Source of the DNA: Rubrivivax sp.
GTDB lineage: Bacteria; Pseudomonadota; Gammaproteobacteria; Burkholderiales; Burkholderiaceae_C
Length of the DNA: 38,158 nucleotides
Reading direction: 5' to 3'
Assembly: GCA_016790435.1 (NCBI GenBank)
Contig: JAEUPE010000003.1
Span: forward strand, 1-38,158
The notes below the pieces were generated by a model, which was not told the DNA's origin, made no database searches, and saw nothing but the letters and a program-made list of their open reading frames with translations. Shown here piece by piece: positions 15,381 to 27,332 of this stretch (positions are counted from its first letter, which is position 1; each line of letters begins with the position of its first letter). The position numbers and the translations under genes are program-made.

Positions 15381-15755
15381 CTACTTGACGGTGAAGCGCA
15401 CCGTGATCGCTTTCGCCGCCGGCGTCACCAGCGCGGCCACCACCTTGGCGCCCTTGTTCAGCTTCAAGCCCTTGGCTTCGAGCCTGTCGCCCGCCACCAT
15501 GAGATCGGCCTCGGACTTCTCGGCGCCGTTCAGCACGGTGAGCTTGCCCTTCATGCCCGTGGGCACCATCGGTTTGCCGTGGTCCTCGACGTAGATCACC
15601 GCGCCGTCGGGCGTGCCCACCAGCTCGAAGCCCAGGTCGCTGGCCGTGGCGACGACGCCACCATGCTTGGCCTTGGCGTCACCATGCGCCAGCGCGGCGT
15701 TGAAGCCGAGCGCGGCCAGGCCCAGCGTTGCCGCGGTCAGGGTTTTCTTGATCAT
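15381..15755 (-). CDS. small periplasmic metal-handling protein (AHGDxKxKHGG type)
   Basis: A 124-residue secreted protein with a signal peptide (MIKKTLTAATLGLAALG, cleaved after ALA) and a mature start AHGDAKAKHGGVV that brings three His together. A compact beta-rich domain follows (DLGFELVGTPDGAVIYVEDHG, then KLTVLNGAEKSEADL). Similar stand-alone domains and adaptor N-termini occur beside RND metal pumps and the CzcE/CzcB group, and are thought to bind periplasmic metals. GGAGAG precedes the ATG at good distance. It ends flush against the EamA gene, so the two form a transcription unit that may extend from the AraC gene 57 bases upstream. The precise ligand is unknown. Confidence 0.75.
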   Translation of the reverse strand: MIKKTLTAATLGLAALGFNAALAHGDAKAKHGGVVATASDLGFELVGTPDGAVIYVEDHGKPMVPTGMKGKLTVLNGAEKSEADLMVAGDRLEAKGLKLNKGAKVVAALVTPAAKAITVRFTVK

Positions 15756-15812
15756 CTTCGGACTCTCCAGTGTGCGGCGCACTCAATGCAGGCGGCGCCG
15801 CGTCGGCCTGAT

Positions 15813-16796
15813 TCATCCACCGCCGCCCGGCACGGCGAAGGCTTCGCGGTAGCGTGCCGGCGTCATGCCGACCCGCCGCCGCAGCTCGCGCGTGAAGTGC
15901 GACTGGTCCGCGTAGCCGCAGACGAAACCCAGTTCCGCGATCGGGGCGCGCGTATGCAGCAGCCACCAGGCGCCGGTACGGCAGCGCAGTTCGGCCAGCA
16001 GCGCCGCATAACCCAGCCCGGCGCGCAACAGCGCACGCTGCAGGCTGCGCGGTGCCCAGCCGAGCCGCTGCGCCAGCGCCGGCAGCGGCGGCGGTTGCGT
16101 CAGCTCGCTCAGCAGCACACGCGCGCAGTCGTGCAGCGGCACCGGCCAGCCCACCGGGGCCAGCAGCTGGTCCAGTCCCGGTTGCAGCGCGGCCGGGGTG
16201 ATGCCCGAGCGAGGCTGAGCCGTGCCGCTCCAGGCCAGCCGCCAGTGCGCGGTGCCGCCGCGGCGGCCGGCGGCACGCACCAGCGCCTGCGGGTCGGGCT
16301 GCGGCAGCACCGGCACGCCACCGGCCCAGGCACGCACCTCGTGCAGGCCGATCGCCTCCAGCAGCGCCGCCAGCAGGCCCAGCACCACCAGGTCTTCGGC
16401 GGCCCGGGGTGGCTCGCCGCCGCCCGGCGCCACATGGCGCAGCCGCGCTTCCTGGAGCTCCATCGACGACAGCACGCAACGGTGGCGCGAGTGTACATAG
16501 CGTTCCAGCCGCGCCCAGCGCGCGAACAGCTCGGCCGCGTCGCGGGCCGAAGCCAGCGCCAGGTGCGTGGGATCGTTGCGGAAGTGATGCAGCCCACGCC
16601 CGAGCAGCGCCAGGCACTCGAAGCCGCCCTGCCGCACCGCGCTGTGCACGACACGGCGCTTCAGCGCCAGCGTCACGGTGGCCATCGCCGCCGCCTCGGT
16701 GCCCACCTGCGCCGCCTCGTCGGGCGGCTGCAGGCCGCGCTCGCGCATGCCCTGCGCCAGCACGCGGACCATCGCAGCGCTCGCGAAGTCGCTCAT
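15813..16796 (-). CDS. AraC-family transcriptional regulator
   Basis: A 327-residue regulator. The N-terminal part resembles the AraC-binding-like region of OruR/ArgR-type regulators (residues 1-220, no clear cupin histidines). The last 95 residues carry two helix-turn-helix units (LPALAQRLGWAPRSLQRALLRAG and APIAELGFVCGYADQSHFTRELRRRVGMTPARYR), the AraC family signature. The ATG overlaps the stop of the molybdenum hydroxylase large subunit by four bases (ATGA), so it is translated as the third gene of that operon and probably controls it. The inducer is unknown. Members of this subgroup often respond to amino acids or aromatic compounds. Confidence 0.85.
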   Translation of the reverse strand: MSDFASAAMVRVLAQGMRERGLQPPDEAAQVGTEAAAMATVTLALKRRVVHSAVRQGGFECLALLGRGLHHFRNDPTHLALASARDAAELFARWARLERYVHSRHRCVLSSMELQEARLRHVAPGGGEPPRAAEDLVVLGLLAALLEAIGLHEVRAWAGGVPVLPQPDPQALVRAAGRRGGTAHWRLAWSGTAQPRSGITPAALQPGLDQLLAPVGWPVPLHDCARVLLSELTQPPPLPALAQRLGWAPRSLQRALLRAGLGYAALLAELRCRTGAWWLLHTRAPIAELGFVCGYADQSHFTRELRRRVGMTPARYREAFAVPGGGG

Positions 16797-18937
16797 GGGC
16801 TCTTCCCCAGCGCGGCGCGCAGGTCCGCCTGTTGCAGCGGCAGCCGTTGCAGCCGCAGCCCGCAGGCGTCGCGCAGCGCGTTGGCGATGGCGGCACCGGC
16901 GGCGACGATCGCGGTCTCGCCGGCGCCGCTGGGGGCGTGGCCTTCGTCCACCACCTCGATCTGCATCGGCGGCACCTGGCCCGCACGCACGATCGGCGCC
17001 TCGGCGAAGCTGCTCGCAGCGATGCGCGAGCCGGCCACCGGCAGCCGCTCCACCAGCACCATGCCCAGGCCCCAGACGAGGTTGCCTTCGCATTGCGCGC
17101 GCACCTGGTCGGGGTTGATGACCCGGCCGCAATCGTGCGCGCACCACAGCCGCGTGACCTTCACGCTGGCGTCGGCCGCATCGACCTCGACCTCGGCCAC
17201 CACCGCGGCATAGCTCATGGCCTTGTAGATGCCGCAGGCGATGCCGCGGCCGCGCAGCAGGGTGCCACCGGAGGCCGGCCGTTGCGGCCGCGCGGCGCTT
17301 CGGGCCACACGCTGCGGCCAGGCGGCGCTTCGGGCCACCTGCTCGAGCACCCGCGCCAGCCGCGGGTCCTCGATGTGCGCCAGGCGGAAGGCCAGCGCAT
17401 CGGCACCGGCGGCGCGCGCACATTCGTCGATCGCACATTCGATGGCGAAGACGTTGGGCCCGGCACCCAGGCCGCGCCAGGGCCCGGTGTGCACCGGCAG
17501 GCGCACGGCGTCGAAGCCGATGTGCCGCGCCTGCATGCGGTACGGCGGCTCGGCGCCGCGCGCCACGCCGGGGTCGCCGACCCAATCGGCCAAGCGCTGC
17601 AGCCACGGCGGGAAACCGGCGCTGGTGAAGATGATGTGGCTGCTGGCGAAGGCATGCCACCAGTCCACGATGCGGCCGTCGCGCACACGCACACGGATGC
17701 GGTGGCTCGACGGCGGGCGGTGAAAGGCCTGGCCGAACTCCTGCGCGCGTGTCCACTGCACCTTGACCGGGGCGCCGACGGCACGCGCCAGCAGCGCGGC
17801 CTCGAGTTCGACGGTGCAGATCGTCTTGCCGCCGAAGGCGCCACCGACGCGCCGGCCATGAACGAGCACCCGGTCCTCGTCCAGGCCCAGGCGCTTCGCG
17901 AGCACGTCGCGCTGGTAGAACACATCCTGCGAGCCGACCCAGAGTTGCAGCCGGCCGTGGGCGTCGAACTCGGCCAGCGCGGCCCGCGGCTCGATCGCCG
18001 CGTGGGCGGCCAGCGGCACGTCGATGCGCAGGTCCACGTCCCAGGCCGCGCTGGTGTCGATGCTTTGCGCGTGCAGCTGCTTGTCGCGCCGCATGGATGC
18101 GGCCAGCCGGCGGTCGATGTCGATGGCGGTGTCGAGTTGCGCCTGGTCGAACGCGCCCTCCACCTGCCACTGCGCGGCGAGTGCGGCTTCGATGCGGTCG
18201 AGCGCGCCCGGCGTGCGCGCGACGATGCCCAGCCCCTCGGCGTTGCCCTGCAGCAGCCGTGCATCGCGCACCAGCGCCACGAAGCCGGGCACGGCGCGCG
18301 CCGCGGCCTCGTCGGCGGCGGCCAGGCGGCTCGCCAGCTCCGGCGAGGCCGGCGCACGCAGCACGCGGCCGTAGAGCTGGCCGGGGCGGCGCACGTCGCT
18401 CACGTACAGCGGCGCGCCGCGCACGATGGCCTGGCCCTGCTCGAGTGCCGGCATGCCGCCGACGTGGCGCCGGCCCTGGCCATTGAGCGAGCGCAATTGC
18501 TCCGGCGGCCAGTCGCGCGCCACCAACTCGCCCTCGCTGCTTCCGGCGGCCACGGCCTCGCGCAGCGTGGCGCAGGCGCGGGCCAGCGGCAGCGCGAAGT
18601 CCTTCACCGACTCGCTGCCCACGGTGGCGCGCACGCGGCGGATGTCGCCCGTGGCAGGCAGCCGCAGCTCCAGCTCGGCCCAGCCGATGCCCAGCTCCTC
18701 GCAGGCAATCTGCTTCAGCGCAGTGGCGATGTTCTGCCCCATCTCCACTCGCGGCAGCCACAGCTGCCAGCGGCCTTCGATGTGGCGCACCCAGCCGGCA
18801 GCGTCGGCCGCCTCGGGCGCCGGGCGCTTGGGGATCACCGGCAGCGAGCAGCCGGCAGTGAAGCTCACGGACAGTCCGGCGCCCGCCGCGAACAGCAGGC
18901 GGCGCCGCGCTGGATCAGCCACCCATGCCGCGTTCAT
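16793..18937 (-). CDS. molybdenum hydroxylase large subunit (isoquinoline 1-oxidoreductase beta-like)
   Basis: Molybdopterin-binding catalytic subunit of an aldehyde or N-heterocycle oxidase, 714 residues. A twin-arginine leader ([20 protein letters not shown]) suggests Tat export together with the 2Fe-2S subunit. Family motifs are [17 protein letters not shown] in the pterin-binding part and GAGETAI with the active-site Glu near the C-terminus. Length is close to isoquinoline oxidoreductase beta subunits. A near-perfect 30-base tandem duplication (17281-17340) inserts [10 protein letters not shown] then [10 protein letters not shown]. It follows the small subunit with an ATGA overlap and precedes the AraC gene likewise. 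No cytochrome or maturation gene is adjacent, so the electron acceptor is unclear. Substrate unknown. Confidence 0.88.
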   Translation of the reverse strand: MNAAWVADPARRRLLFAAGAGLSVSFTAGCSLPVIPKRPAPEAADAAGWVRHIEGRWQLWLPRVEMGQNIATALKQIACEELGIGWAELELRLPATGDIRRVRATVGSESVKDFALPLARACATLREAVAAGSSEGELVARDWPPEQLRSLNGQGRRHVGGMPALEQGQAIVRGAPLYVSDVRRPGQLYGRVLRAPASPELASRLAAADEAAARAVPGFVALVRDARLLQGNAEGLGIVARTPGALDRIEAALAAQWQVEGAFDQAQLDTAIDIDRRLAASMRRDKQLHAQSIDTSAAWDVDLRIDVPLAAHAAIEPRAALAEFDAHGRLQLWVGSQDVFYQRDVLAKRLGLDEDRVLVHGRRVGGAFGGKTICTVELEAALLARAVGAPVKVQWTRAQEFGQAFHRPPSSHRIRVRVRDGRIVDWWHAFASSHIIFTSAGFPPWLQRLADWVGDPGVARGAEPPYRMQARHIGFDAVRLPVHTGPWRGLGAGPNVFAIECAIDECARAAGADALAFRLAHIEDPRLARVLEQVARSAAWPQRVARSAARPQRPASGGTLLRGRGIACGIYKAMSYAAVVAEVEVDAADASVKVTRLWCAHDCGRVINPDQVRAQCEGNLVWGLGMVLVERLPVAGSRIAASSFAEAPIVRAGQVPPMQIEVVDEGHAPSGAGETAIVAAGAAIANALRDACGLRLQRLPLQQADLRAALGKSP
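17281..17340 (-). repeat. 30-base tandem duplication inside the molybdenum hydroxylase gene
   Basis: Two adjacent 30-base units (17281-17310 and 17311-17340) differ at only a few positions and keep the reading frame, producing two copies of a 10-residue VARSAA(W/R)PQR segment. It lies in a surface-like linker between two conserved blocks. It is a recent in-frame duplication that should be tolerated. Confidence 0.8.
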
Positions 18938-19386
18938 CGTGCCGCCCCAGCGCGGCGCACGGCCTGGCGCACCCGCTGCTGCGTGCCGCAGCGGCACAGG
19001 TGGCCGGCCAGCGCGTCGTCGATCTGCGCGTCGCTGGGCGAAGGCTCCCTGCGCAGCAAGGCCACCACGCTCATGATCTGGCCGGCCTGGCAGTAGCCGC
19101 ATTGCGGCACGGCCAGGTCGAGCCAGGCCTGCTGCACCGGATGCAGGCGTTCGCCCGCGGCCAGGCCCTCGATGGTGCTCAGCTCGCGCGCGCCCACCGC
19201 GGCCACCGGCAACACACAGCTGCGCACCGGTGAGCCATCGAGCAGCACGCAGGCGCCGCATTGCCCCGCACCGCAGCCGAACTTGGCGCCGACCAGGCCC
19301 AGCGCTTCGCGCAGCACCTGCAACAGGCTGTCCTGCTGCCACTCGGGCGGCACGGGGCGCCGCTCGCCGTTGAGCTTCAGTTCCAT
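18934..19386 (-). CDS. 2Fe-2S subunit of the molybdenum hydroxylase
   Basis: A 150-residue electron-transfer subunit with two 2Fe-2S clusters. The plant-ferredoxin-type cluster uses the cysteines of [16 protein letters not shown], with a fourth Cys in SCVLPV. The helical cluster uses [11 protein letters not shown] and HLCRCGT. This is the isoquinoline oxidoreductase alpha / CoxS pattern at the usual length. The ATG at 19386 is the only start that leaves the ferredoxin fold complete. Its stop overlaps the large-subunit ATG by four bases. It begins 102 bases downstream of the RND pump gene, so it may be cotranscribed with the efflux operon or have its own promoter in that gap, where I see no strong one. 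Confidence 0.9.
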   Translation of the reverse strand: MELKLNGERRPVPPEWQQDSLLQVLREALGLVGAKFGCGAGQCGACVLLDGSPVRSCVLPVAAVGARELSTIEGLAAGERLHPVQQAWLDLAVPQCGYCQAGQIMSVVALLRREPSPSDAQIDDALAGHLCRCGTQQRVRQAVRRAGAAR

Positions 19387-19488
19387 GGGGGTCGGTCTCC
19401 GCGTGACGTGGAGCCGCCATGCTGCGCACCGCACGCTCCGGTGTCTTGAACCTGCGCGCCAACGGCAACCGGGTCGCGGCCGCCGCCA

Positions 19489-22662
<3,174 letters not shown>

Positions 22663-22677
22663 GAGGGTCGCTCCCGC

Positions 22678-23838
22678 TCAGCGGATCTGGGCGATCAGCG
22701 GCGCGCCCTGGACGACGACGCGGTTGTCCGCGCTCAAGCCCTGCGTCACCACCACCGTGCCCGCGTCCAGCGGCCGGAACTGCACCGGCTGCGGGATGAA
22801 GCGCTCGGCGCCCGACTTGATCCACACGACGGGCTCGTTGGACGGGCTGCGCACCACGGCCTGCGCCGGCAGCACCACGCCCTTGATGCGCTCCTTCGAT
22901 TGCGCGATCACCGTGACCGGCTGGCCGATGGCCACCGGCAAGGCCGCGCCAGCCTTCACCGGGCTGACGGCAAAAGTCAGCGGCAGCACGCCGTCGCGCA
23001 ACGAGCGCGACACGCCCAGCAGGCGCAGCGTCACCCCGGTCACGCCCTGCAACGACGCACCCGCCACACGGGCCGCCGCATCGGCGTCGGCGGTGGTCGC
23101 CTCCACCAGCATGCGCGCCGGGTCCACCACCTCGAACAGCACGTCGCGCGGCTCGACGATCTGCCCGACCACCAGCTCGGCGCGCGCGATCACGCCGCTG
23201 ACCGGCGCGCTCAGGGTTTCGCGCGCGACCAGGCTCGAGCCGATGCTGCGTTCCCGTTCGGTCAGGCTCGTTGCCTCGGTGCGCGCCGCTTCGATCTCCT
23301 TGCGCGGCACCGTCCCCTCCAACCCTTCGAGGCGTTGCACGCGTTGTTCGGCCAGTTGCCGCTGTGCTCGCAGCTCGGCCAGCTGCGCCTGCTGCGCGCC
23401 CAGGGCATAGGGGTCCGCATGGTGGCGCACGTAGGCCAGCACCTCGCCGCGCCTGACCGACCGGCCGGCCACCGGCAGCCCACTGGGACCGGGCTCGATG
23501 CGCCCGCCGTACACGGCCTGCACGCGCCCGCTGGCGTTCGGGTCCATGACCACCCGTCCGGGCATCTGCACCGTGGCGGCGGCTTCGGACTGCGGCGCCA
23601 GCACCGTGCGGATGGCCATGCGCCGCTGCGCCGCCTTGGGCACGTTGACGCTGCCGTCGGGCAGGCGTGCCAGGCCCGAGGCGTTGACCGCCGCGCCGGA
23701 CGCGTCGAGGTGCTCGCCGCCCGGGCCGTGCGCGCCGGGGGCGGCATGGGCCTGCGGCAGCCAGAGCAGGCCGGCGGCCAGCGCCGCTGCCGTGATGGCG
23801 GCCGGCAGACCGCGTCGGTTCGTTCGATGGCGCGTCAT
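22678..23838 (-). CDS. czcB: RND periplasmic adaptor subunit
   Basis: Membrane-fusion protein linking the pump to the outer-membrane factor, 386 residues. It has a signal peptide (LPAAITAAALAAGLLWLP, cleaved near AHA), then the His-bearing APGAHGPGGEHLD motif. A barrel-sandwich/lipoyl half (GRIEPGPSGLPVAGRSVRRGEVLAYV), a hairpin of about 60 residues rich in Ala, Gln, Arg and Glu, the second lipoyl half (APVSGVIARAELVVGQIVEP) and the beta-barrel and membrane-proximal domains follow. The ATG has a textbook AAGGAGG and shares one base with the stop of the preceding gene (TGATG). The shared His motif with that gene suggests both bind the same periplasmic metal. Confidence 0.9.
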   Translation of the reverse strand: MTRHRTNRRGLPAAITAAALAAGLLWLPQAHAAPGAHGPGGEHLDASGAAVNASGLARLPDGSVNVPKAAQRRMAIRTVLAPQSEAAATVQMPGRVVMDPNASGRVQAVYGGRIEPGPSGLPVAGRSVRRGEVLAYVRHHADPYALGAQQAQLAELRAQRQLAEQRVQRLEGLEGTVPRKEIEAARTEATSLTERERSIGSSLVARETLSAPVSGVIARAELVVGQIVEPRDVLFEVVDPARMLVEATTADADAAARVAGASLQGVTGVTLRLLGVSRSLRDGVLPLTFAVSPVKAGAALPVAIGQPVTVIAQSKERIKGVVLPAQAVVRSPSNEPVVWIKSGAERFIPQPVQFRPLDAGTVVVTQGLSADNRVVVQGAPLIAQIR

Positions 23839-24482
23839 CACAGACCTCCTTGCGACTGGCCTGCGCCACGCCGGCGGCGGCGCCACCAGACGATGCCGCC
23901 GATCAGACCCAGGGTGGCGACACCGGCGCCGATCCAGGCGGCGCGTTCCAGCCCGTGGCCATGGCCGTGCCCATCGCCACCTTGGGCAAGCCCGTGGTCG
24001 CCCGCAGCAGCTCTGGCGGCCGCAGCGCTCACCAGCGTGCCGTCCAGCAGGTCGTTGTCGTTGCCGGCCACCAGCGTGAAGACCAGGCCGTGCTCGCCGG
24101 GCACGGCCAGCGCCTTCAACAGGGCCGCGTCGGTGACGGCGTAGTCGCCTTGCTCGGCGCGGAATGCGGCCACGGCCTTGAGCGCACCGCTCTCGACCTC
24201 GACTTTGGCGCCCAGCACCGGCTCGTTGGACTCGTAGCGGTCGATCACGATGGCCAGCTCGCCGGCGCGCAGTTCGGCCACCAGTTCGAAGGCTTCGGAC
24301 TTGGCCTCGATGCGCGGCAGCGACGATCCAGCGCGCATCGTGGCCGGCCCGTCCAGGTGCTCCCCGCCGGGGCCATGGGCACCGGGGGCGGCGATGGCGG
24401 GCGTGTTCGTGGCCAGCAGCAGCGCACTCAGCGCCGCGGCCAGCAGATGCCGCGGGGCGCGGCGCTTGGGGAGGAAGTTCAT
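23838..24482 (-). CDS. periplasmic membrane-anchored protein with the adaptor's GPGGEHLD motif
   Basis: A 214-residue protein between the outer-membrane factor and adaptor genes. It has a signal peptide (HLLAAALSALLLATNTPAIA), the motif APGAHGPGGEHLD identical to that in the adaptor, and a beta-rich domain (FELVAELRAGELAIVIDRYES, VLGAKVEVESGALKAVAAF) like the N-terminal metal-binding extension of CzcB adaptors. A His-Gly run (GDGHGHGHG), a C-terminal membrane helix (IGAGVATLGLIGGIVWW) and a basic tail complete it. It looks like the sensing or metal-loading domain of an adaptor made as a separate anchored protein. Both ends overlap neighbouring genes (ATGA and TGATG). Function is inferred, and no experimentally studied homologue comes to mind. 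Confidence 0.8.
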   Translation of the reverse strand: MNFLPKRRAPRHLLAAALSALLLATNTPAIAAPGAHGPGGEHLDGPATMRAGSSLPRIEAKSEAFELVAELRAGELAIVIDRYESNEPVLGAKVEVESGALKAVAAFRAEQGDYAVTDAALLKALAVPGEHGLVFTLVAGNDNDLLDGTLVSAAAARAAAGDHGLAQGGDGHGHGHGLERAAWIGAGVATLGLIGGIVWWRRRRRGAGQSQGGL

Positions 24483-25756
24483 GGCAGTCGTCCGAGGGCT
24501 TGTTGGAGGCGGGCGCGGGCCAGGCCGAGCGCCGCGGTCTGGCGCGCGGCGGCGCTGTCAGCATGCGTCGCGGCGGCCAGCGCGCGCAGCAGTTCGGGCA
24601 ACGCTGTCTCGCCGGCGCGGAAGGACTTGTTGAGCAGGGCGGCGCGTTCGCGCAGCAGTCGGGCACGGGCGGTCTCGGCGTCGAGTTGCACCTCGGCCGA
24701 ACGCTGCGCCTCGCGTGCGGCAACGATGTCGCTGTCCAGGCGCTCACCCAGGCGTTGCTCGTGGGTCTGGGCCACGTCCAGCTCGGCCAGTGCCGCCGCT
24801 TCCAGCGGCCGGTTGCGGTCGTCGGTACCAAAGGGCAGGCGCAGGCCGACGACCACGCTGCCCTGCGAGGCCTCCGCCCGGCCCGATACGTCCTGGCGCA
24901 GGCCCACGCTGAGCTCGGGTGCGTCGCGGCGCGAGCGGCGCATCAGGTCCACGCGCTGGTGCGCCAGCGCGGTGGACTGACGGGCAAGCTGCAGTTCCGG
25001 GTGCGATTCTGTCGACGCATGAGCGCCATTCGCAGGCGCACCGTCGGGCAGATCGGGCGCTGCTGTGAGACCGGTCAACAGGGTCCAACGCGCGCGCGCA
25101 GCCTGCAGGCGCAGGCGCACATCGGTTTGCAGCGCGCTGGCCGCCAGGTGCTCGGCCTCGGCCGCCAGGGCGTCGGCTCGCGCAAGATCGCCCGCGCGCA
25201 CGCGGCGCTCGACATCGGTGGCGAGTTGCTTCAGCGCCTGGGCCTGGGCATCGGCCTGGGTGGCCTCAGCCTGCAGCGCCGCGATCTGCCACGCCGCTTC
25301 GCGCAGCTCAGCGGCCAGGCGCAGGCGGGCCACCTGCTCGGCCGCCTGCGCCTGCGCCACCGCGGCGTCGGCGGTGCCGGCGCGTGCGCTTCGCTGGCCG
25401 GGCAGCCACAACGGAACGGCCACGCCGATCCCGGTCTCGCGCTTGCCGGCGTTGCGCTGCAAGCGGTCGTCGCGGTGGCTCAGTTCCAGCGCTGGCGGCG
25501 CGGCCCACAGGCTGGCGGCGGCAGAACGCTCGGCCTCGGCGCGCCGGCGCTGGCCGTCGCTCTCGCGGGCGGCGACGGTGCGTTGCCATGCGGCATCCAA
25601 GGCCACGCGAAGGGTGACGGCGCCGGCGGACGCGCTGGGCGCGGAAGCGTGGTCGGCCGGGGTGCCTTTCGGGGGTGCGGCAGGCTGGGCCCGGACGAGC
25701 CCGCCGGCCAGGCTGCCCGCGATCACGCAGGCAGACAGCCAGGGAGAAAGTTTCAC
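24479..25756 (-). CDS. czcC: TolC-family outer-membrane factor
   Basis: Outer-membrane channel of the metal RND system, 425 residues. It has a signal peptide (SPWLSACVIAGSLAGG, cleaved after VRA), then two TolC repeats of long Ala/Leu/Gln/Arg coiled helices (LRVALDAAWQRTVAARESDG, and GRAEASQGSVVVGLRLPFG in a barrel strand of the second repeat). The start is the GTG at 25756 with AGGAT upstream. Its stop overlaps the next gene (ATGA). It follows the CzcI-like gene by about 140 bases, so the order is czcI-czcC-periplasmic protein-czcB-czcA. That matches the czc operon of Cupriavidus apart from the extra gene. Confidence 0.9.
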   Translation of the reverse strand: MKLSPWLSACVIAGSLAGGLVRAQPAAPPKGTPADHASAPSASAGAVTLRVALDAAWQRTVAARESDGQRRRAEAERSAAASLWAAPPALELSHRDDRLQRNAGKRETGIGVAVPLWLPGQRSARAGTADAAVAQAQAAEQVARLRLAAELREAAWQIAALQAEATQADAQAQALKQLATDVERRVRAGDLARADALAAEAEHLAASALQTDVRLRLQAARARWTLLTGLTAAPDLPDGAPANGAHASTESHPELQLARQSTALAHQRVDLMRRSRRDAPELSVGLRQDVSGRAEASQGSVVVGLRLPFGTDDRNRPLEAAALAELDVAQTHEQRLGERLDSDIVAAREAQRSAEVQLDAETARARLLRERAALLNKSFRAGETALPELLRALAAATHADSAAARQTAALGLARARLQQALGRLP

Positions 25757-25893
25757 GATGATCCTGACGATTCAACAGCCGGGGCCGACCGAATGCGCGT
25801 TCAGGTCACGCCAAGGGCGGACAAGGACTTGCGCGAGGTGCCGGGCCAGCGGAAGGCCGGGCATCCACGAGTGGACGCCCGCCGCGAGGCGGG

Positions 25894-26247
25894 TCAGGAG
25901 TGAGACCGAGGTGGCCTGAGCAGGCCGTCGAGGGTGGGGTCAGGCACGCGAGCCTCGTGCAGGCCGCCGGGAGCGGCGGACCCCAGGGGTGGGAATCCGT
26001 GCGACGCAGCGAACATCAGCGCAGTCGCTGCGCTCACGTGATCGCTGAGCAAATGCTGGGCGGATTCCTTCGACTCATCCAGGTGGTAGGACCCATCCTC
26101 GTGGTGATGGTGACCTTCTTCCTGCCAATGCAGCGCGGCGTGCTGCAGGTCGGCCAGGGCATTCGCCGTCGTGCCGCCGCGCGCCATGGCCACCGTTTGC
26201 CAGAGCATGGCAAACAGCATGACGAGGAGGACGGCGGAACGACGCAT
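25894..26247 (-). CDS. czcI: CzcI-like small periplasmic protein
   Basis: A 117-residue secreted protein heading the efflux operon. It has a signal peptide (MRRSAVLLVMLFAMLWQ, cleaved after VAMA) and a mature part with LHWQEEGHHHHEDGSYHLD and further His residues near SDHVS and EARV. Size, position before the outer-membrane factor and the His cluster fit CzcI/CnrX-like proteins, which bind metal in the periplasm and influence pump expression. Sequence similarity beyond the His pattern is modest. A -10-like TACACT lies about 12-17 bases upstream of the ATG (plus-strand 26259-26264), so transcription start would be close to the start codon. Confidence 0.7.
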   Translation of the reverse strand: MRRSAVLLVMLFAMLWQTVAMARGGTTANALADLQHAALHWQEEGHHHHEDGSYHLDESKESAQHLLSDHVSAATALMFAASHGFPPLGSAAPGGLHEARVPDPTLDGLLRPPRSHS

Positions 26248-26372
26248 TGGCCTCGTAGTGTATCGAAGCAACCTGCAGCCCCCACCGAGTCGGGGTTCGA
26301 GACCTTGGCCATGCGTCCTCGCGTCATCCCGGAAGGGCGCACGTGCGAGCGCGATGGATGGCGGTGCATGAG

Positions 26373-26637
26373 TCACCGAAGGACATTGACGTCCATGGTG
26401 TCCAGATCGATCACCGCATCCGCCATGGCCGTCAGCTCGGGCGTCTGCGAGACGAAGAACTCGCGCTCGTACCCGCCCAGCTTGAGCACCTCGCGCTTCA
26501 TCGCCATGAACATGCGCTTGCGTTCGGCATCCAGCGCGCCATCGGCCTCGTCACAGAAGAGGGTCATGCAGCGCCGCCCCCGACCGCTGCGCGAGGTAGA
26601 GCGCCACAGCGCGCGTCAGGCATTCGTTGATCCACTA
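26373..26637 (-). pseudogene. C-terminal remnant of an SbcC/SMC-like ATPase (copy 1)
   Basis: The final part of an ABC-type SbcC/Rad50/SMC-like ATPase. WINECLTRAVALYLAQ lies in one frame, and a frameshift near 26568 is followed by TLFCDEADGALDAERKRMF (Walker B with the catalytic Glu), FFVSQTPELTAMADAVIDLD and the stop. Everything upstream of WINECL, including Walker A and the coiled coil, is absent, so this is a truncated, frameshifted remnant. It lies back to back with copy 2, their broken ends meeting at about 26637-26654. A spurious ORF from the ATG at 26567 covers only the last 64 residues. Confidence 0.7.
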
Positions 26638-26653
26638 TGCCGAGGACCCGGAT

Positions 26654-27229
26654 ATGCCAAGTTCGCGATCCGGCCGGCGTCCCCGCCCCTGCAACTGTCC
26701 TGCGGGAACCTGCGAAGTGTTGCGGCAGAACACGCCGGACTCGGGAGCGCTGGGCACCAACTCGCGCGGAGGCAAAAGCCTCAGCCTGATGAGCGGCGGT
26801 GAGCGGACCTTCATCGACGCCGGCCTGACACGCGCGATCGCCCTGTACTTGGCCCAGAACACCGGCCGGCAATTTGACACACTGTTCTCTGACGAGGCAG
26901 ATGTGCCACTCGACCCCGAACACAAGCGCATGTTCATGGCCATGAAGCGCGAAGTCCTTCGGCTCAGCGGCTACCGGCAGGAGTTCTTCATCACCCAGAC
27001 CCTGCACCTCGCGGCGATGGCCGACGCGATCATCGACCTGGATGCCAAGCAGGTCGATGTGCTTGCGGACGTCGCTCTGGTCGCCAGGAGAGTCTGCAGG
27101 GCTGTTTGCGGGATCGCTGCGCATGAGGAGTCTCCCCTTTGGGCTGGTAGGTGCGGGTCAGTCGAAGATGTTGCTGAGCCAGGACTTCTTGCGGTTGACT
27201 TGCGGGCCGCGGCCGTGCTCGTGGTCTGA
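26654..27229 (+). pseudogene. C-terminal remnant of an SbcC/SMC-like ATPase (copy 2)
   Basis: The homologous region runs from about 26718 to 27065: an LRQNTPDSGALGT segment, the ABC signature LMSGGER, then GLTRAIALYLAQNTGRQ, Walker B LFSDEADVPLDPEHKRMF, and FFITQTLHLAAMADAIIDLD. The normal stop has been lost, and the frame continues into unrelated sequence until 27229. The N-terminal majority of the protein is missing. It is roughly four-fifths identical at DNA level to copy 1 by eye (not computed) but points the other way, so these are two paralogous genes whose 5' parts were deleted. Walker A is absent, so no ATPase can be made. Confidence 0.65.
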
Positions 27230-27286
27230 GTCTGCGTATTGAGGCTGTGATTGCGTCGCCGAGCCGGCGGCCGGGGCTGGCGTCAT
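27158..27286 (-). pseudogene. possible C-terminal remnant of a zf-TFIIB-like protein
   Basis: A 42-codon frame ending NRKKSWLSNIFD preceded by DHEHGRGP. Zinc-ribbon zf-TFIIB proteins of proteobacteria often finish with a charged stretch and KKSFLSELFD-like ends, which is the only basis for this call. The Cys-bearing ribbon is missing. It overlaps the read-on part of the SbcC-like copy 2 on the other strand. It is tentative and could be a chance ORF. Confidence 0.3.
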
Positions 27287-27332
27287 TGCCCCTGAGCGTC
27301 GATCAGTTCGTCGAGTTCACCGCGGTGGCGCA

